Below are positions 15,821 to 24,185 of a DNA stretch of 34,562 nt, in pieces. The position numbers and the translations under genes were made by a program. Within the stretch, counting starts at the first letter, position 1; every line of letters starts with the position of its first letter. Source of the DNA: WJMT01 sp964456985. GTDB taxonomy: Bacteria; Acidobacteriota; Aminicenantia; Aminicenantales; Aminicenantaceae. The DNA is taken from positions 1 through 34,562 of the forward strand of contig CAYWDH010000030.1 of NCBI GenBank assembly GCA_964456985.1. The letters run 5' to 3'. The notes beneath the pieces are model-generated. The model worked only from the letters and a program-made list of their open reading frames with translations, had not been told where the DNA came from and ran no database searches.

Positions 15821-17212
15821 ATGACTTTTTCACAAAAAACCTCCCTGTATTTAGGGATAATATTTCTTCTTTTTATAGTGACGGGAGAAGGCTGCAAAAC
15901 AAAGAGCGATTCAAACCCGGACAATGTGATTTTGATTGTGGTGGATGCGCTGAGAGCCGATCATTTAAGCTGTTATGATTATAAGAGAAAGACCACGCCT
16001 CATATTGATCTTCTGGCGCAAAATTCATTGATTTGTTTTAATTCATTCAGCCAGTCCACTCAGACACCTACTTCGATGGCGTCTTTATTCACTGGAACTT
16101 ACCCCCTGGTGCATAAAGTCTTTGTGCCTCCTAACATCAATAATGAATATAGTGTGCTCCCGGAATCTCTGTGGCTTATTTCAGAAGTCATGCATAAAAA
16201 AAATTTTTATACCTCGGCAGTCACAGCCTGTGGCTGGGTCTCGTCTGATTCAAACTATGACCAGGGATTTGATGAATTCCATGTGGTTAAAAGAGGAGAC
16301 CCCCGTATTATAGGGGATGCTATCCAATTCATCCGGGAGAAAAAAAACGAAAATTTTTTCCTGTATATACACCTCCTGGATCTCCATGATTATTTCTGGC
16401 TCAATAAAGAAATCAAAAACCACAAGTTCCTTAAACCTTCTTACGAATTATCTCCATTAATGAAGGAATTTCACTCCAAAAAACCCAACGAGATCTACCA
16501 GTATTTAAGCAATCCTGATAAAGAAATAGGGTTGACACAAGAGGACTTGGATTATTTGATAGACCGTTATGACAGTTATCTCTTCCACACCGATAAATTG
16601 ATCGGTGACCTGGTCAATGCCCTTCAGGAAGAGGGGATTTTTGAAAAAACCATGGTCATCCTCACAGCGGATCATGGGGAAAAATTTATGGAACACGGTG
16701 AAATGGTGCACGGAGGAAAGACCCTGTATAATGAAGTGGTGCATGTGCCTCTGATCTTTCACAGCCAACAACTGTTTCCTGAGACAAAAACCGTTCAAAC
16801 ATTGGTTGAGCACGCGGATATACTCCCCACGCTTGTGGATATCTATGATGCAGGGGAGATCAAAATAGGGAATCTCAATCAGCTTCAGGGACAGAGCCTT
16901 CTCAAAATGGAGAACGATAAATCTGTTTTCATCGTAAGTCCGAACCGGAGTCATATGAAGGTCATAAACGGGAAATGGAGCCTGATTTATTCCAGGGAGG
17001 GGGAAGAGATAGAACTTTATGATCTGGAAAAAGACCCTCTGGAAAAAAAGGACCTCTCAGAACAATATAAGGATGTTCGGGAGCAAATGCTTGAGATTCT
17101 GCGGGAGAAGATAAGGGAATCTCTGGATATCGGTCAGGTAGTGGATCATGAGGTTAAAAGAATTGATAATGAAGTGAAAGAGACTCTCAAATCCCTGGGT
17201 TATATTAAGTAA
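15821..17212 (+). CDS. Sulfatase-fold hydrolase/transferase, membrane-anchored
   Basis: 463 residues. ATG15821 follows AGAGGGAGAAAG and gives a signal sequence ending at Cys25 ('FIVTGEGC'), a possible but non-canonical lipobox. Alkaline-phosphatase superfamily metal sites are visible: Asp42 ('VVDALRADH'), Asp284-His285 ('TADHGEKF') and His297. The nucleophile motif of type I sulfatases (CxPxR) is not present: alignment through 'SLFTG' puts Thr82 at the nucleophile position, with Thr84 and Met86 in place of the Pro and Arg. Thr is the nucleophile of phosphoglycerol and phosphoethanolamine transferases in this superfamily, so the enzyme may act on phosphodiesters rather than sulfate esters. It is divergent from a sulfotransferase. 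Confidence 0.8.
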   Translation: MTFSQKTSLYLGIIFLLFIVTGEGCKTKSDSNPDNVILIVVDALRADHLSCYDYKRKTTPHIDLLAQNSLICFNSFSQSTQTPTSMASLFTGTYPLVHKVFVPPNINNEYSVLPESLWLISEVMHKKNFYTSAVTACGWVSSDSNYDQGFDEFHVVKRGDPRIIGDAIQFIREKKNENFFLYIHLLDLHDYFWLNKEIKNHKFLKPSYELSPLMKEFHSKKPNEIYQYLSNPDKEIGLTQEDLDYLIDRYDSYLFHTDKLIGDLVNALQEEGIFEKTMVILTADHGEKFMEHGEMVHGGKTLYNEVVHVPLIFHSQQLFPETKTVQTLVEHADILPTLVDIYDAGEIKIGNLNQLQGQSLLKMENDKSVFIVSPNRSHMKVINGKWSLIYSREGEEIELYDLEKDPLEKKDLSEQYKDVREQMLEILREKIRESLDIGQVVDHEVKRIDNEVKETLKSLGYIK

Positions 17213-17239
17213 AAAAGTCGGAGTTGATTAAAAAGTAAA

Positions 17240-18256
17240 TCAGTAGTTGTACTTCTTTATTTGCTTCTTTGCTTTTTTAATGAATTTTCCGAAATCACGG
17301 TCTTTCTCTCTCTTTTCAAGTCGAGTCATGGTGTGAAACTCATTCTCTCTTACCAATTTTATGTAATTCTCATATTTGCTTTTATCCAGATCTCCGGATT
17401 TTACGGCTTTCAATACGGCACAACCTGGTTCATGCGTGTGTGTGCAGTCCGAAAATCTGCAATGCTTGGACAGATCCTGAATCTTAGAAAAAACAGTCTT
17501 TATGCCTGCCTTTGAATCGAGCAGTCCGATCTCACGCATTCCGGGATTATCTATCAGCAAGCCTCCGTTTTCCAGGATAAAGAGTTGCCTGTGCGATGTA
17601 ATGTGTCTGCCCCGGTTTGTATGGAAACTTATTTCTCCGGTCTTAATGAGGTTTTTTCCTAAAAGTCTATTTATAAGAGAGGACTTCCCTACTCCGGAAG
17701 AACCCAGGAAACAATAGGTAAGGCCTCTTTTAATACCCTTCATTAAATCGGCAATCCCTTTGCCCGTAACCGTGCTTGTTGCATAAATATCCGTGCCTTT
17801 GAATCTGTCCTCTATTTCGGATATTCTCCATTCCAGATCTAACTCATCTATCAGATCAATCTTATTGAGAACCACTGCCGGTTTTATTCCACCGGATTCA
17901 GCCAATGAGAAATATCTTTCGAACCTGTTCAAACTGTAATCCCTATCAGGAGACTGGACAACAAATGCCACATCAATATTTGAAGCAATTATCTGCACAT
18001 CCGTTTTCCCTGCTGACTTTCTTTTCAGTACTGCCTTTCTCGGAAGGATCTCATGGATGACAGCCTGCTTTTTGTCAAGAGGTGTTATGAGAACCCAATC
18101 GCCGACTGCCGGATAATCCTCCCTGGTTGAAGCCGCAAACCTCATCTTGCCGGTTATTTTTGCAGAATATTCGGATAATCCGTCTCTGAGAATATATGAC
18201 TCTTTATGCTCGGCTATGATCCGGGCTCGGATATGGCTTTTGTCTTTTTCGATCAT
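17240..18256 (-). CDS. rsgA: Ribosome small-subunit biogenesis GTPase RsgA
   Basis: 338 residues, the usual length. It has an N-terminal OB fold (about 1-75), then the circularly permuted GTPase order: G4 'LNKIDL' before G1 'GSSGVGKSSL' before G3 'DNPGMREIGL', with G2-like 'HTNRGRHIT' between. The C-terminal zinc knuckle is 'CRFSDCTHTHEPGC' (Cys-x4-Cys-x-His-x5-Cys). RsgA checks late 30S maturation near the decoding centre. All motifs are intact. The ATG at 18256 is the only good start. It is a housekeeping gene standing alone, convergent with the sulfatase-fold gene with a 27-nt gap. Confidence 0.96.
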   Translation of the reverse strand: MIEKDKSHIRARIIAEHKESYILRDGLSEYSAKITGKMRFAASTREDYPAVGDWVLITPLDKKQAVIHEILPRKAVLKRKSAGKTDVQIIASNIDVAFVVQSPDRDYSLNRFERYFSLAESGGIKPAVVLNKIDLIDELDLEWRISEIEDRFKGTDIYATSTVTGKGIADLMKGIKRGLTYCFLGSSGVGKSSLINRLLGKNLIKTGEISFHTNRGRHITSHRQLFILENGGLLIDNPGMREIGLLDSKAGIKTVFSKIQDLSKHCRFSDCTHTHEPGCAVLKAVKSGDLDKSKYENYIKLVRENEFHTMTRLEKREKDRDFGKFIKKAKKQIKKYNY

Positions 18257-18400
18257 ACTTTATTATCGTTATTGTGGGGTATTCTACTTGTTTACCTTAC
18301 TTTATTCAAATATTATCAGTTTGTAAATCCGGATAAAGCAGCAGATTCGCCAAAATAGTGAATTAATCCAACTCCTGTGGCTTGAACATTTCGATGATTC

Positions 18401-19996
18401 TTACTGCACCTTCTTTTTCTTCTGCTCCTCCAGCAGACGCTCCAGAAGCTGTGAGATATCGCCGACACTGGGTTCGAGCTCCAGAGACTTCCGGCAGTTT
18501 TTGATGGCCTTCTCCAGGTCCCCCAATCTACGGTATACCCGAGCCAGACTGTAGTAGGCCCAGGGATCTTCAGGAAATTTTTCAACCGTAAATTCAAGGA
18601 CTAAAAGCGCATCATCCGTTTTTTCAGGATAAAGGGTGAAAAGATATCCCAGGGAAGACAGAGCGTCATTGAGCTTGAAATCGGGATCTTCGGACTCCAG
18701 TTCCTCGAAAATTTTCATGCCCTTGGAAACACAGCCGTTGACAGCGCAGATGCGGGCATAACCCTCCTTTATCGACAGCTCTTCGGGAAGCTTTTCATAA
18801 AGGGCCGATGCGAACACATCCGCATCCTTGATCTGATCCTTTTCCAACATGTCTTTGCAAAGAGAGATGAGTTCATATGGCAGGAAAAACGCGCTGTCCC
18901 TTTGTTCAGAATATAGCCTGTCCAGCGTATTCACAGCGGATCGGATGCCGTTTTCCAGATAATCCTTTTTGATGATATCCGCAGCATTCTGTTTGGTGAG
19001 CAGGGTGTTTTTTAACTCAATGATAAAGGAAAAATCCGCCCAGTAAAGATCGGCATCCTCCTCTGGCTCATCGCCGGATTTTTCCCCGATTTCGCCTTTA
19101 TCCACATCGGTTTTCCGGCCGCTTGTGAAAAAGAAATATATTCCGTCCGGTGTTCCGTTGGCGCACAGATCATAACTGGATGAATTGTTGGGCCGACCCA
19201 GATTGATGGCCGATGTCCAGCTTCCATCTTCTTTGCGGAAGCAGATATAGTTGTCGCTATCCCCATAGCCGCCCGGCCGGTCCGAGCCAAAGATCAAGAA
19301 GCTTTCATCCGGAGCGATATAGGGATCATATTCAATGAAATCCGTATTGACGGGCCAGGGAAGCCGTTCCGCTTCCTGGTACTGTCCGTCCATAGAGCGG
19401 CTGAACCATACATCATACCCTCTCGTTCCCTCTCTTCTCCATGTAAAAAAATAGACTGTGCCGTCGGCCGCGGCTGAGGGATAGGCCTCACCAAACTCTG
19501 AGTTGGCCGGTTCTGGCAGCGCGTCCGGCTCCGCCCATCCCGAACCGGTCCATTCAATGGCCCAGATATTGTCATCAGGCACCGTATCGTTCGGGTGTGT
19601 GGGATTTCCGCTATGGTAAAATACCCTGCGGCCCAGCGGACCTGTGGTGTAATTCGGGTGGCCCTGCAGCTCTTCGAAGGGCGCCCTCTGCGGCGCTGTC
19701 CAATGCCCGTTTTTTTCATAGGTGTAAAACGTTTCATGACCTTTTTCGGTGCTTGCCGAATACACACAAACCCGGGCATCGTGCAAAAAAGCGATGTAGC
19801 TCTGAGAATAATGCGTGGTTATGAGCCCCGGCGCGAAGATTTCCGGTTCTTGCCCAGGAGGTGTTTGACCTAAATAGGGTCCGGAGAGGGATTCAAAAGC
19901 GGCGGCTCCTTGTTGCTCCGGGCGACTGTCAGCACAGGCAAACAGGAGAAAGGATAACACGAGAAAAATCAAGACAACAAGAAAATATCTGCTCAT
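18401..19996 (-). CDS. PD40 beta-propeller lipoprotein with C-terminal TPR
   Basis: 531 residues from ATG19996, preferred over ATG20002 because GGAG lies 7 nt before it rather than 1. It has a lipoprotein-like signal ('FLLFACADS'), then the local signature 'GPYLGQTPPG' and 'IFAPGL'. PD40/WD40-like blades follow (about 60-310), recognisable by 'AAADGTVYFFTW', 'APDESFLIFGSDRPGG' and 'TPDGIYFFFTSGR'. A linker leads to tetratricopeptide-like helices (about 335-525, e.g. 'AYYSLARVYRRLGDLEKAI'). It is a periplasmic or surface binding protein of unknown ligand and the last gene of a four-gene propeller run. It looks richer in GC than the two genes next to it. The TPR part is unique among the three paralogues here. 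Confidence 0.82.
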   Translation of the reverse strand: MSRYFLVVLIFLVLSFLLFACADSRPEQQGAAAFESLSGPYLGQTPPGQEPEIFAPGLITTHYSQSYIAFLHDARVCVYSASTEKGHETFYTYEKNGHWTAPQRAPFEELQGHPNYTTGPLGRRVFYHSGNPTHPNDTVPDDNIWAIEWTGSGWAEPDALPEPANSEFGEAYPSAAADGTVYFFTWRREGTRGYDVWFSRSMDGQYQEAERLPWPVNTDFIEYDPYIAPDESFLIFGSDRPGGYGDSDNYICFRKEDGSWTSAINLGRPNNSSSYDLCANGTPDGIYFFFTSGRKTDVDKGEIGEKSGDEPEEDADLYWADFSFIIELKNTLLTKQNAADIIKKDYLENGIRSAVNTLDRLYSEQRDSAFFLPYELISLCKDMLEKDQIKDADVFASALYEKLPEELSIKEGYARICAVNGCVSKGMKIFEELESEDPDFKLNDALSSLGYLFTLYPEKTDDALLVLEFTVEKFPEDPWAYYSLARVYRRLGDLEKAIKNCRKSLELEPSVGDISQLLERLLEEQKKKKVQ

Positions 19997-20008
19997 CGTC
20001 ATGCTCCT

Positions 20009-20953
20009 TTATTTCGCATCTTTTGGCCTTAAGGATTCTATAATCTTTGAGTCAACCCAGTAGATATCCCAGTTTCCCCTGCGCGTGCTGTTGAAGAAAA
20101 AATATTTTCCATCCCGTGTAACTTGGGGCACCCAATCATAAGCCGAGGTGTTTATTCCCTCACCCATGTTCACCGGCTTTGTCCATGTACCATTCTTTTT
20201 TTTAAAAGAGATGTAAAGATCGAAGCCTCCGTATCCATCCAGCGTCTTAGAACAAAAAATAAGATAGCTTTCGTCTGGAGCGATGAAGGGATCGAGCTCA
20301 TCGTGTTCTGTGTTGATAGGCGCACCGAGATTTTCGACAGTCGTATGTTTCCCGTTTATCTGCGGCGACCGATATATGTCATGGCCGCCGAATCCATCTT
20401 CCCTATGGCTAAAGAAATAGAGCGTCTCGTCATCGGTGACACTAGGGTACGTATCCAGATCCGATGAGTTGACGGGAAATGGAAGCTTACTCGGTTCGGT
20501 CCATCCCTCGGCAGTCTTCCGAACCCTCCAGATATTCACGTCAGGGGATGAGGTTCTGTCTCCCAAGGATCCCTTCCAGGCAAAATACACCTGTTCCCCT
20601 TCCGGCGCTTCTGTATAGTAGTGATACCATGGTTTCCCCTGATATGGCGAGACGTTGGGCCGTGTCCATTTTCCGTCTTTCAATTCCATCCGATAAACAG
20701 CAGGTGTCCATTCTTCCAGGTCGGCCGGTGTGCGATCGAAGAAAAAAAGGGTGCCGTTATTGAAAAAACCGTACAGATGTTCATTGTCTTCGGTCGGCAC
20801 TATCTCTGGAGCAAAAAGCTCCGGCGTCAAGCCCGGCGGCTTCTGGCCGAGATAGGGCCCTTTAAGAACAGGAAAGTCGGCTCGTGTTGAACAGTAAATG
20901 AAGAATGTCAGAAGACCACACATCAATAAAAAAAGATTGATATTGCGTTTCAA
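20009..20953 (-). CDS. Secreted PD40 beta-propeller protein
   Basis: About 314 residues. The chosen start is TTG20953: AGGAG lies 5-6 nt upstream and the product opens with a clean signal peptide ('MKRNINLFLLMCG'). An ATG at 20977 would add 8 residues but has no SD. The signature 'LKGPYLGQKPPG' and 'ELFAPEIV' follows the signal. PD40 blades carry 'VTDDETLYFFSHREDG', 'IAPDESYLIFCSKTLDG' and 'VTRDGKYFFFNSTR'. These DPP-IV/TolB-like propellers bind proteins or ligands and have no visible catalytic residues. It lies 12 nt upstream of the PD40-TPR paralogue, so both are on one transcript. Confidence 0.83.
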   Translation of the reverse strand: MKRNINLFLLMCGLLTFFIYCSTRADFPVLKGPYLGQKPPGLTPELFAPEIVPTEDNEHLYGFFNNGTLFFFDRTPADLEEWTPAVYRMELKDGKWTRPNVSPYQGKPWYHYYTEAPEGEQVYFAWKGSLGDRTSSPDVNIWRVRKTAEGWTEPSKLPFPVNSSDLDTYPSVTDDETLYFFSHREDGFGGHDIYRSPQINGKHTTVENLGAPINTEHDELDPFIAPDESYLIFCSKTLDGYGGFDLYISFKKKNGTWTKPVNMGEGINTSAYDWVPQVTRDGKYFFFNSTRRGNWDIYWVDSKIIESLRPKDAK

Positions 20954-21019
20954 GGTTTCTCCTAGATTTGCTTTCATGTGTCAATATTCTCTGCGAAATT
21001 CGGTTTTTGTGGGCAGACA

Positions 21020-21973
21020 CTAGATGTGTTGATCACACTGAAGCTTGAAAATGTGAAATCCCGTCTCTGCACTGACATATATGTAGCCATTCTTATGGTG
21101 AACACTGTGCGCTGGACACGGGATTTTACAGAGAAATAAAGGATTCTCAGGATCACTCAGGTCGTAAACGAGAATACCCCTCTGCAAATCAGCAACTGCA
21201 AGGATATCATTCTCGACGCTAACTCCATACGCTTCCCCTCCCTCGTTGATGCCGCTGAGCTTAATAGGAAATAAGGGGCTGGATATATCAAATATATTTA
21301 CAGGGCCTGTGTGTGATCCAGCAATCAACAGATTTTTATAAATATCCACACTTCTTGCGCTGCCTTCGGCAGGTATTCTTGATTCTAATTTCGGATCGGT
21401 AGGATCGGTTGCATCGATGATTAAAAAACCCTTGCCTCGCGCCGCGATATAAAGGATGCCATTCCTAACAGATATGCCTTTTAAGGATCCCTCATGGTTA
21501 TACGATCCAATAAGTTCGGGTTTCGCTGGATCATCTATATCGAAAATGACGAGCCTTCCATAATCCAATGTGATATACGCGTATGGTTCCTCGATTGTTA
21601 TCTCGTCACCTTCATCAAGATTTCCCACTGAAGTGACAATCTCGGGATTCTGGGGATTTTGAATGTTCGATATTATCAATTGTCCTTCCCATGTGACTGA
21701 ATAGAGTTTTTGCGATCGGGTATAGACTCCAAACGCAGGGCCCTTTGTTTTTACTTTGCCGATAATTTTAGGAAGTGTTTTGGTTTTTATATCAATGACA
21801 GCTACTCCATTATTGGTTGTGACATAGGCATAATTCCCTTCTACAAAAATATCGTAGGCCACACCTGTTTTGCATTTCCCGATTTCGCTGATCGAATAGC
21901 CTTTTTGTTGAGCCAGGCACAAAACAGGAAACGCAACAATTGTGAATAGAGTCATGTAAAATTTCGCTTTCAC
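21020..21973 (-). CDS. Secreted LVIVD-repeat beta-propeller protein
   Basis: 317 residues with a signal peptide ('FPVLCLAQQ'). The rest is a series of about 40-residue LVIVD-type repeats: 'AYVTTNNGVAVIDI', 'LYSVTWEGQLIISNI', 'AYITLDYGRLVIFDI', 'LYIAARGKGFLIIDA', 'LLIAGSHTGPVNIFDI' and 'ILAVADLQRGILVYDL'. Each repeat is followed by a (D/N)P..P element. These form a propeller at the cell surface or in the periplasm; no enzymatic motif is seen. The start is GTG21973, fixed by GGAGGG 5 nt upstream. It lies 13 nt after the preceding PD40 gene. It is a different propeller family from its neighbours, so not a tandem duplicate. Confidence 0.85.
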   Translation of the reverse strand: MKAKFYMTLFTIVAFPVLCLAQQKGYSISEIGKCKTGVAYDIFVEGNYAYVTTNNGVAVIDIKTKTLPKIIGKVKTKGPAFGVYTRSQKLYSVTWEGQLIISNIQNPQNPEIVTSVGNLDEGDEITIEEPYAYITLDYGRLVIFDIDDPAKPELIGSYNHEGSLKGISVRNGILYIAARGKGFLIIDATDPTDPKLESRIPAEGSARSVDIYKNLLIAGSHTGPVNIFDISSPLFPIKLSGINEGGEAYGVSVENDILAVADLQRGILVYDLSDPENPLFLCKIPCPAHSVHHKNGYIYVSAETGFHIFKLQCDQHI

Positions 21974-21986
21974 GATAGCCCTCCAG

Positions 21987-22937
21987 TTATTTCAGCTCTT
22001 CAGATTTCATATCGTCTATAATTTTTGCCGATACCCAAAATATCCTCAGATCTCCTTTTTCACCGTGATTTCTGTTAAAGAAAAGATATTTCCTGTCAGC
22101 TGTCACATTCGGGCAGAGCTCATGCATATCCGAATTGATCCGGCGCCCCATGTTTTTAGCCTCTGTCCAATTTCCCTTCCGGTCTTTGAAGCTTATAAAA
22201 AGATCAGCATACCTGAGATCACCCCCGTATCTGCTGAAAATCAAGTAACTTTCATCTGGTGAAATAAAGGGCGTGCTGTCATAATGCTCCGTATTGATAG
22301 CGGGGCTTACTTTCTTCACGGTCGAATATTTTCCGTTTTGGGGTATAGCAACATAGATATCGCCATCGGCACCGAAATACAGGTTGCTGTTCGCTGCGAT
22401 GGATAGCTGCCAGTGAAGAGGATATGAATTCACAACGGAACTAAGCGGTTTCGGTTTTCCCCAGCCTCCGTTTTTCCGTTCAACATACCAGATGTTCTCG
22501 TCCGCCTCTTTTCTCCCTCCCTCAATGGATTCCTGGGTCGTGAATAACAACTTGGAACCGTCCGGAGAGATCGTTGCATCGCCCGTCCCGTAGCTCGACT
22601 TGAAAGAGACTTCAGCCGGCTTTGTCCATTGATCATTTTCAATCCTCATGTATAAAATATTACGCCCCTCTTCCATGAGATCCCAATAAACTTCCTTTCC
22701 GTCTGGGGAAAATACGATGCCTCCATGGACTTCTGCCTTAAAAATCTCAGGAGCAAATAATTCAGGCGTCATTCCCGGCGGTTTCTGGCCCAGATAGGAA
22801 CCTTTGAGAATGAGGAAATCAGACGCCTTTTCTTGGGATTGTGAAACCCCTAAAATCCATATCAGAATCACAAGAATGATAAGTTGGGATTTTTTATTCA
22901 TTTTTTGTATCCGATATGCTACTGTCGCTTGTTTCAT
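21987..22937 (-). CDS. Secreted PD40 beta-propeller protein, first gene of the propeller run
   Basis: About 316 residues from ATG22937 (AGGA 8 nt upstream). A second ATG at 22901 ('MNKKSQLIILVILIW') would give a more standard signal peptide but has no SD. The paralogue signature reads 'LKGSYLGQKPPG' and 'ELFAPEIF'. Blades include 'VFSPDGKEVYWDL', 'ISPDGSKLLFTTQ', 'ISPDESYLIFSRYGG' and 'VTADRKYLFFNRN'. It is non-enzymatic by appearance and probably a periplasmic scaffold or ligand binder. It is divergent from the membrane LuxR regulator gene (23146), which makes that regulator the natural candidate for its control. Confidence 0.82.
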   Translation of the reverse strand: MKQATVAYRIQKMNKKSQLIILVILIWILGVSQSQEKASDFLILKGSYLGQKPPGMTPELFAPEIFKAEVHGGIVFSPDGKEVYWDLMEEGRNILYMRIENDQWTKPAEVSFKSSYGTGDATISPDGSKLLFTTQESIEGGRKEADENIWYVERKNGGWGKPKPLSSVVNSYPLHWQLSIAANSNLYFGADGDIYVAIPQNGKYSTVKKVSPAINTEHYDSTPFISPDESYLIFSRYGGDLRYADLFISFKDRKGNWTEAKNMGRRINSDMHELCPNVTADRKYLFFNRNHGEKGDLRIFWVSAKIIDDMKSEELK

Positions 22938-23025
22938 AGACAAAATCCTGATTTAGCAAATTGCCAAATCCCAATATTTACAGTTTCATTCTAGCTCGTA
23001 AAATCACTCTCGGAAATAGAGAAAA

Positions 23026-23048
23026 TGTTCTATTTTGCAGATAGGACA
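23026..23048. promoter_or_regulatory. Imperfect palindrome in the divergent propeller/LuxR intergenic region
   Basis: TGTTCTAT (23026-23033) and ATAGGACA (23041-23048) are reverse complements except at one position, with a 7-nt spacer. The position between divergent genes makes it a candidate operator for the LuxR-type regulator. Confidence 0.35.
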
Positions 23049-23093
23049 TATTTTTACACTAGAATCAAGCGAATTGATCAGAAATGATGTTTG

Positions 23094-23124
23094 TTGAAAA
23101 TCGAAATTGCAATCGTTCTATAAT
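23094..23124 (+). promoter_or_regulatory. Possible promoter of the membrane LuxR gene
   Basis: A consensus -10 TATAAT (23119-23124) lies 21 nt before ATG23146. The best -35 is TTGAAA (23094-23099), with a long 19-nt spacer. Confidence 0.35.
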
Positions 23125-23145
23125 TGTAATATTTATATAAAGGAA

Positions 23146-23952
23146 ATGAATAAATTGTCTATCCGAAAAGAAGCTTTTAATTTTTTCGTAGCTGCCTTCG
23201 TGCTTCCTTTCTTTTTTCACAGCGTTTTTTCCCAGAACAACTCTGACGTTCAAGACAAATTAAATAAAGAATCCCCACGAATTGTCATTACCAAAGTGAA
23301 GATCCTTGGACGATATAGAGAGATTCGATCCGATTCTGACGTAAGAAAGGAAATATTATTTCCGGAATCATTAAAGCTCCCATGGAAGGACAATTTTCTC
23401 AGGATTGAATTCGAGACAGTCGGGGATGAGGTGCCAGAGAAGAGCCAATACAAATATAAGGTTTCCGGGTATAGTGAGGGATGGATAGATATCGGATATA
23501 AAAACTTTGTCATACTGGAAAATTTAAAATTTGGAAAATTCGAATTCATGGTCAAGGGCTCCACAAGAGCGGGGGTTTGGAGCGAAGAGCCTGCATCTTT
23601 AAAAATTTACCTGGTTCCTCCATTCTGGAAAACATCGGTTTTCAAAGGAATTATTGTTATTGCCGCAATGGTTTTATTATTTTTCGCTAATTGGTTTTTA
23701 AGAAAAACGTATCGATCGACACGTGGGGATAAGATCGATGTGGAGCAAATCTCAACAGATTATAATTTGACCAAAAAAGAAATGGAAATTCTAGGGCTCC
23801 TCCTTAAAGGCAGAAGCATAAGTAAAATAGCGCAGGAACTGTACAGATCGGAGAGTACTGTGCAGAAACATATATACAGTGTTTATAAAAAGTTAAAGAT
23901 TCACAATCGCACGCAGCTTATGAATTTTTCCCAACGATACAAACATAAATAG
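23146..23952 (+). CDS. Membrane-anchored LuxR-type regulator with periplasmic Y_Y_Y-like domain
   Basis: 268 residues from ATG23146 (AAAGGA immediately upstream). Architecture: N-terminal signal or anchor helix (about 9-28); a periplasmic beta domain (about 45-157) resembling the Y_Y_Y domain ('FLRIEFETVG', 'YKYKVSGYSEGWIDIG', 'KFEFMVKGSTRAGVWS'); one TM helix (165-184); and a cytoplasmic LuxR helix-turn-helix (about 206-265; 'LTKKEMEILGLLLKG', 'SESTVQKHIYSVYKKL'). In known proteins Y_Y_Y follows Reg_prop propellers in hybrid two-component sensors; here propeller, kinase and receiver are all missing, so signal passes straight from periplasm to DNA-binding domain. The divergent operon encodes four separate secreted propellers that could supply the sensing part. 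Confidence 0.82.
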   Translation: MNKLSIRKEAFNFFVAAFVLPFFFHSVFSQNNSDVQDKLNKESPRIVITKVKILGRYREIRSDSDVRKEILFPESLKLPWKDNFLRIEFETVGDEVPEKSQYKYKVSGYSEGWIDIGYKNFVILENLKFGKFEFMVKGSTRAGVWSEEPASLKIYLVPPFWKTSVFKGIIVIAAMVLLFFANWFLRKTYRSTRGDKIDVEQISTDYNLTKKEMEILGLLLKGRSISKIAQELYRSESTVQKHIYSVYKKLKIHNRTQLMNFSQRYKHK

Positions 23953-24121
23953 ACTCTTCTAAATCCCTGAAGAGGGAAGAAAAGATACCTTATGTGATGC
24001 AGTAGTGGTTTACTCTCTGATACTCATAACCGCCGCAATTTCTGCCCGTTTTTAATCTTATTTACTTGCATCATTTCTTTCCCAATGAAAATATTTTTCT
24101 TTTTTCAGCAACCCTTTTTAC

Positions 24122-24155
24122 TTTACATGCGTATTATATATATAATATATGTAAA
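24122..24155. repeat. Imperfect AT-rich palindrome upstream of the second permease gene
   Basis: TTTACAT (24122-24128) and ATGTAAA (24149-24155) flank a 16-bp self-complementary run of TATTATATATATAATA (24132-24147). The outer arms are offset by 2 nt. It ends 30 nt before ATG24186 and may be an operator. Confidence 0.4.
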
Positions 24156-24185
24156 TTACGTAAAACCAGATTTAAAAGATCGGCT

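Noticed and set aside
18257..18400. Small gene or terminator between rsgA and the propeller run
   Set aside because: No frame with a start and SD and no hairpin followed by T residues was seen.
23954..23974. CTCTTC/GAAGAG hairpin after the membrane LuxR gene
   Set aside because: A 6-bp stem with a 9-nt loop and no T tract is too weak to call a terminator.
24066..24185. Longer N-terminus (TTG start) for the permease at 24186
   Set aside because: The extra 40 codons cross an AT-rich palindrome and encode a segment not seen in the related permeases, which begin close to the prefix domain.
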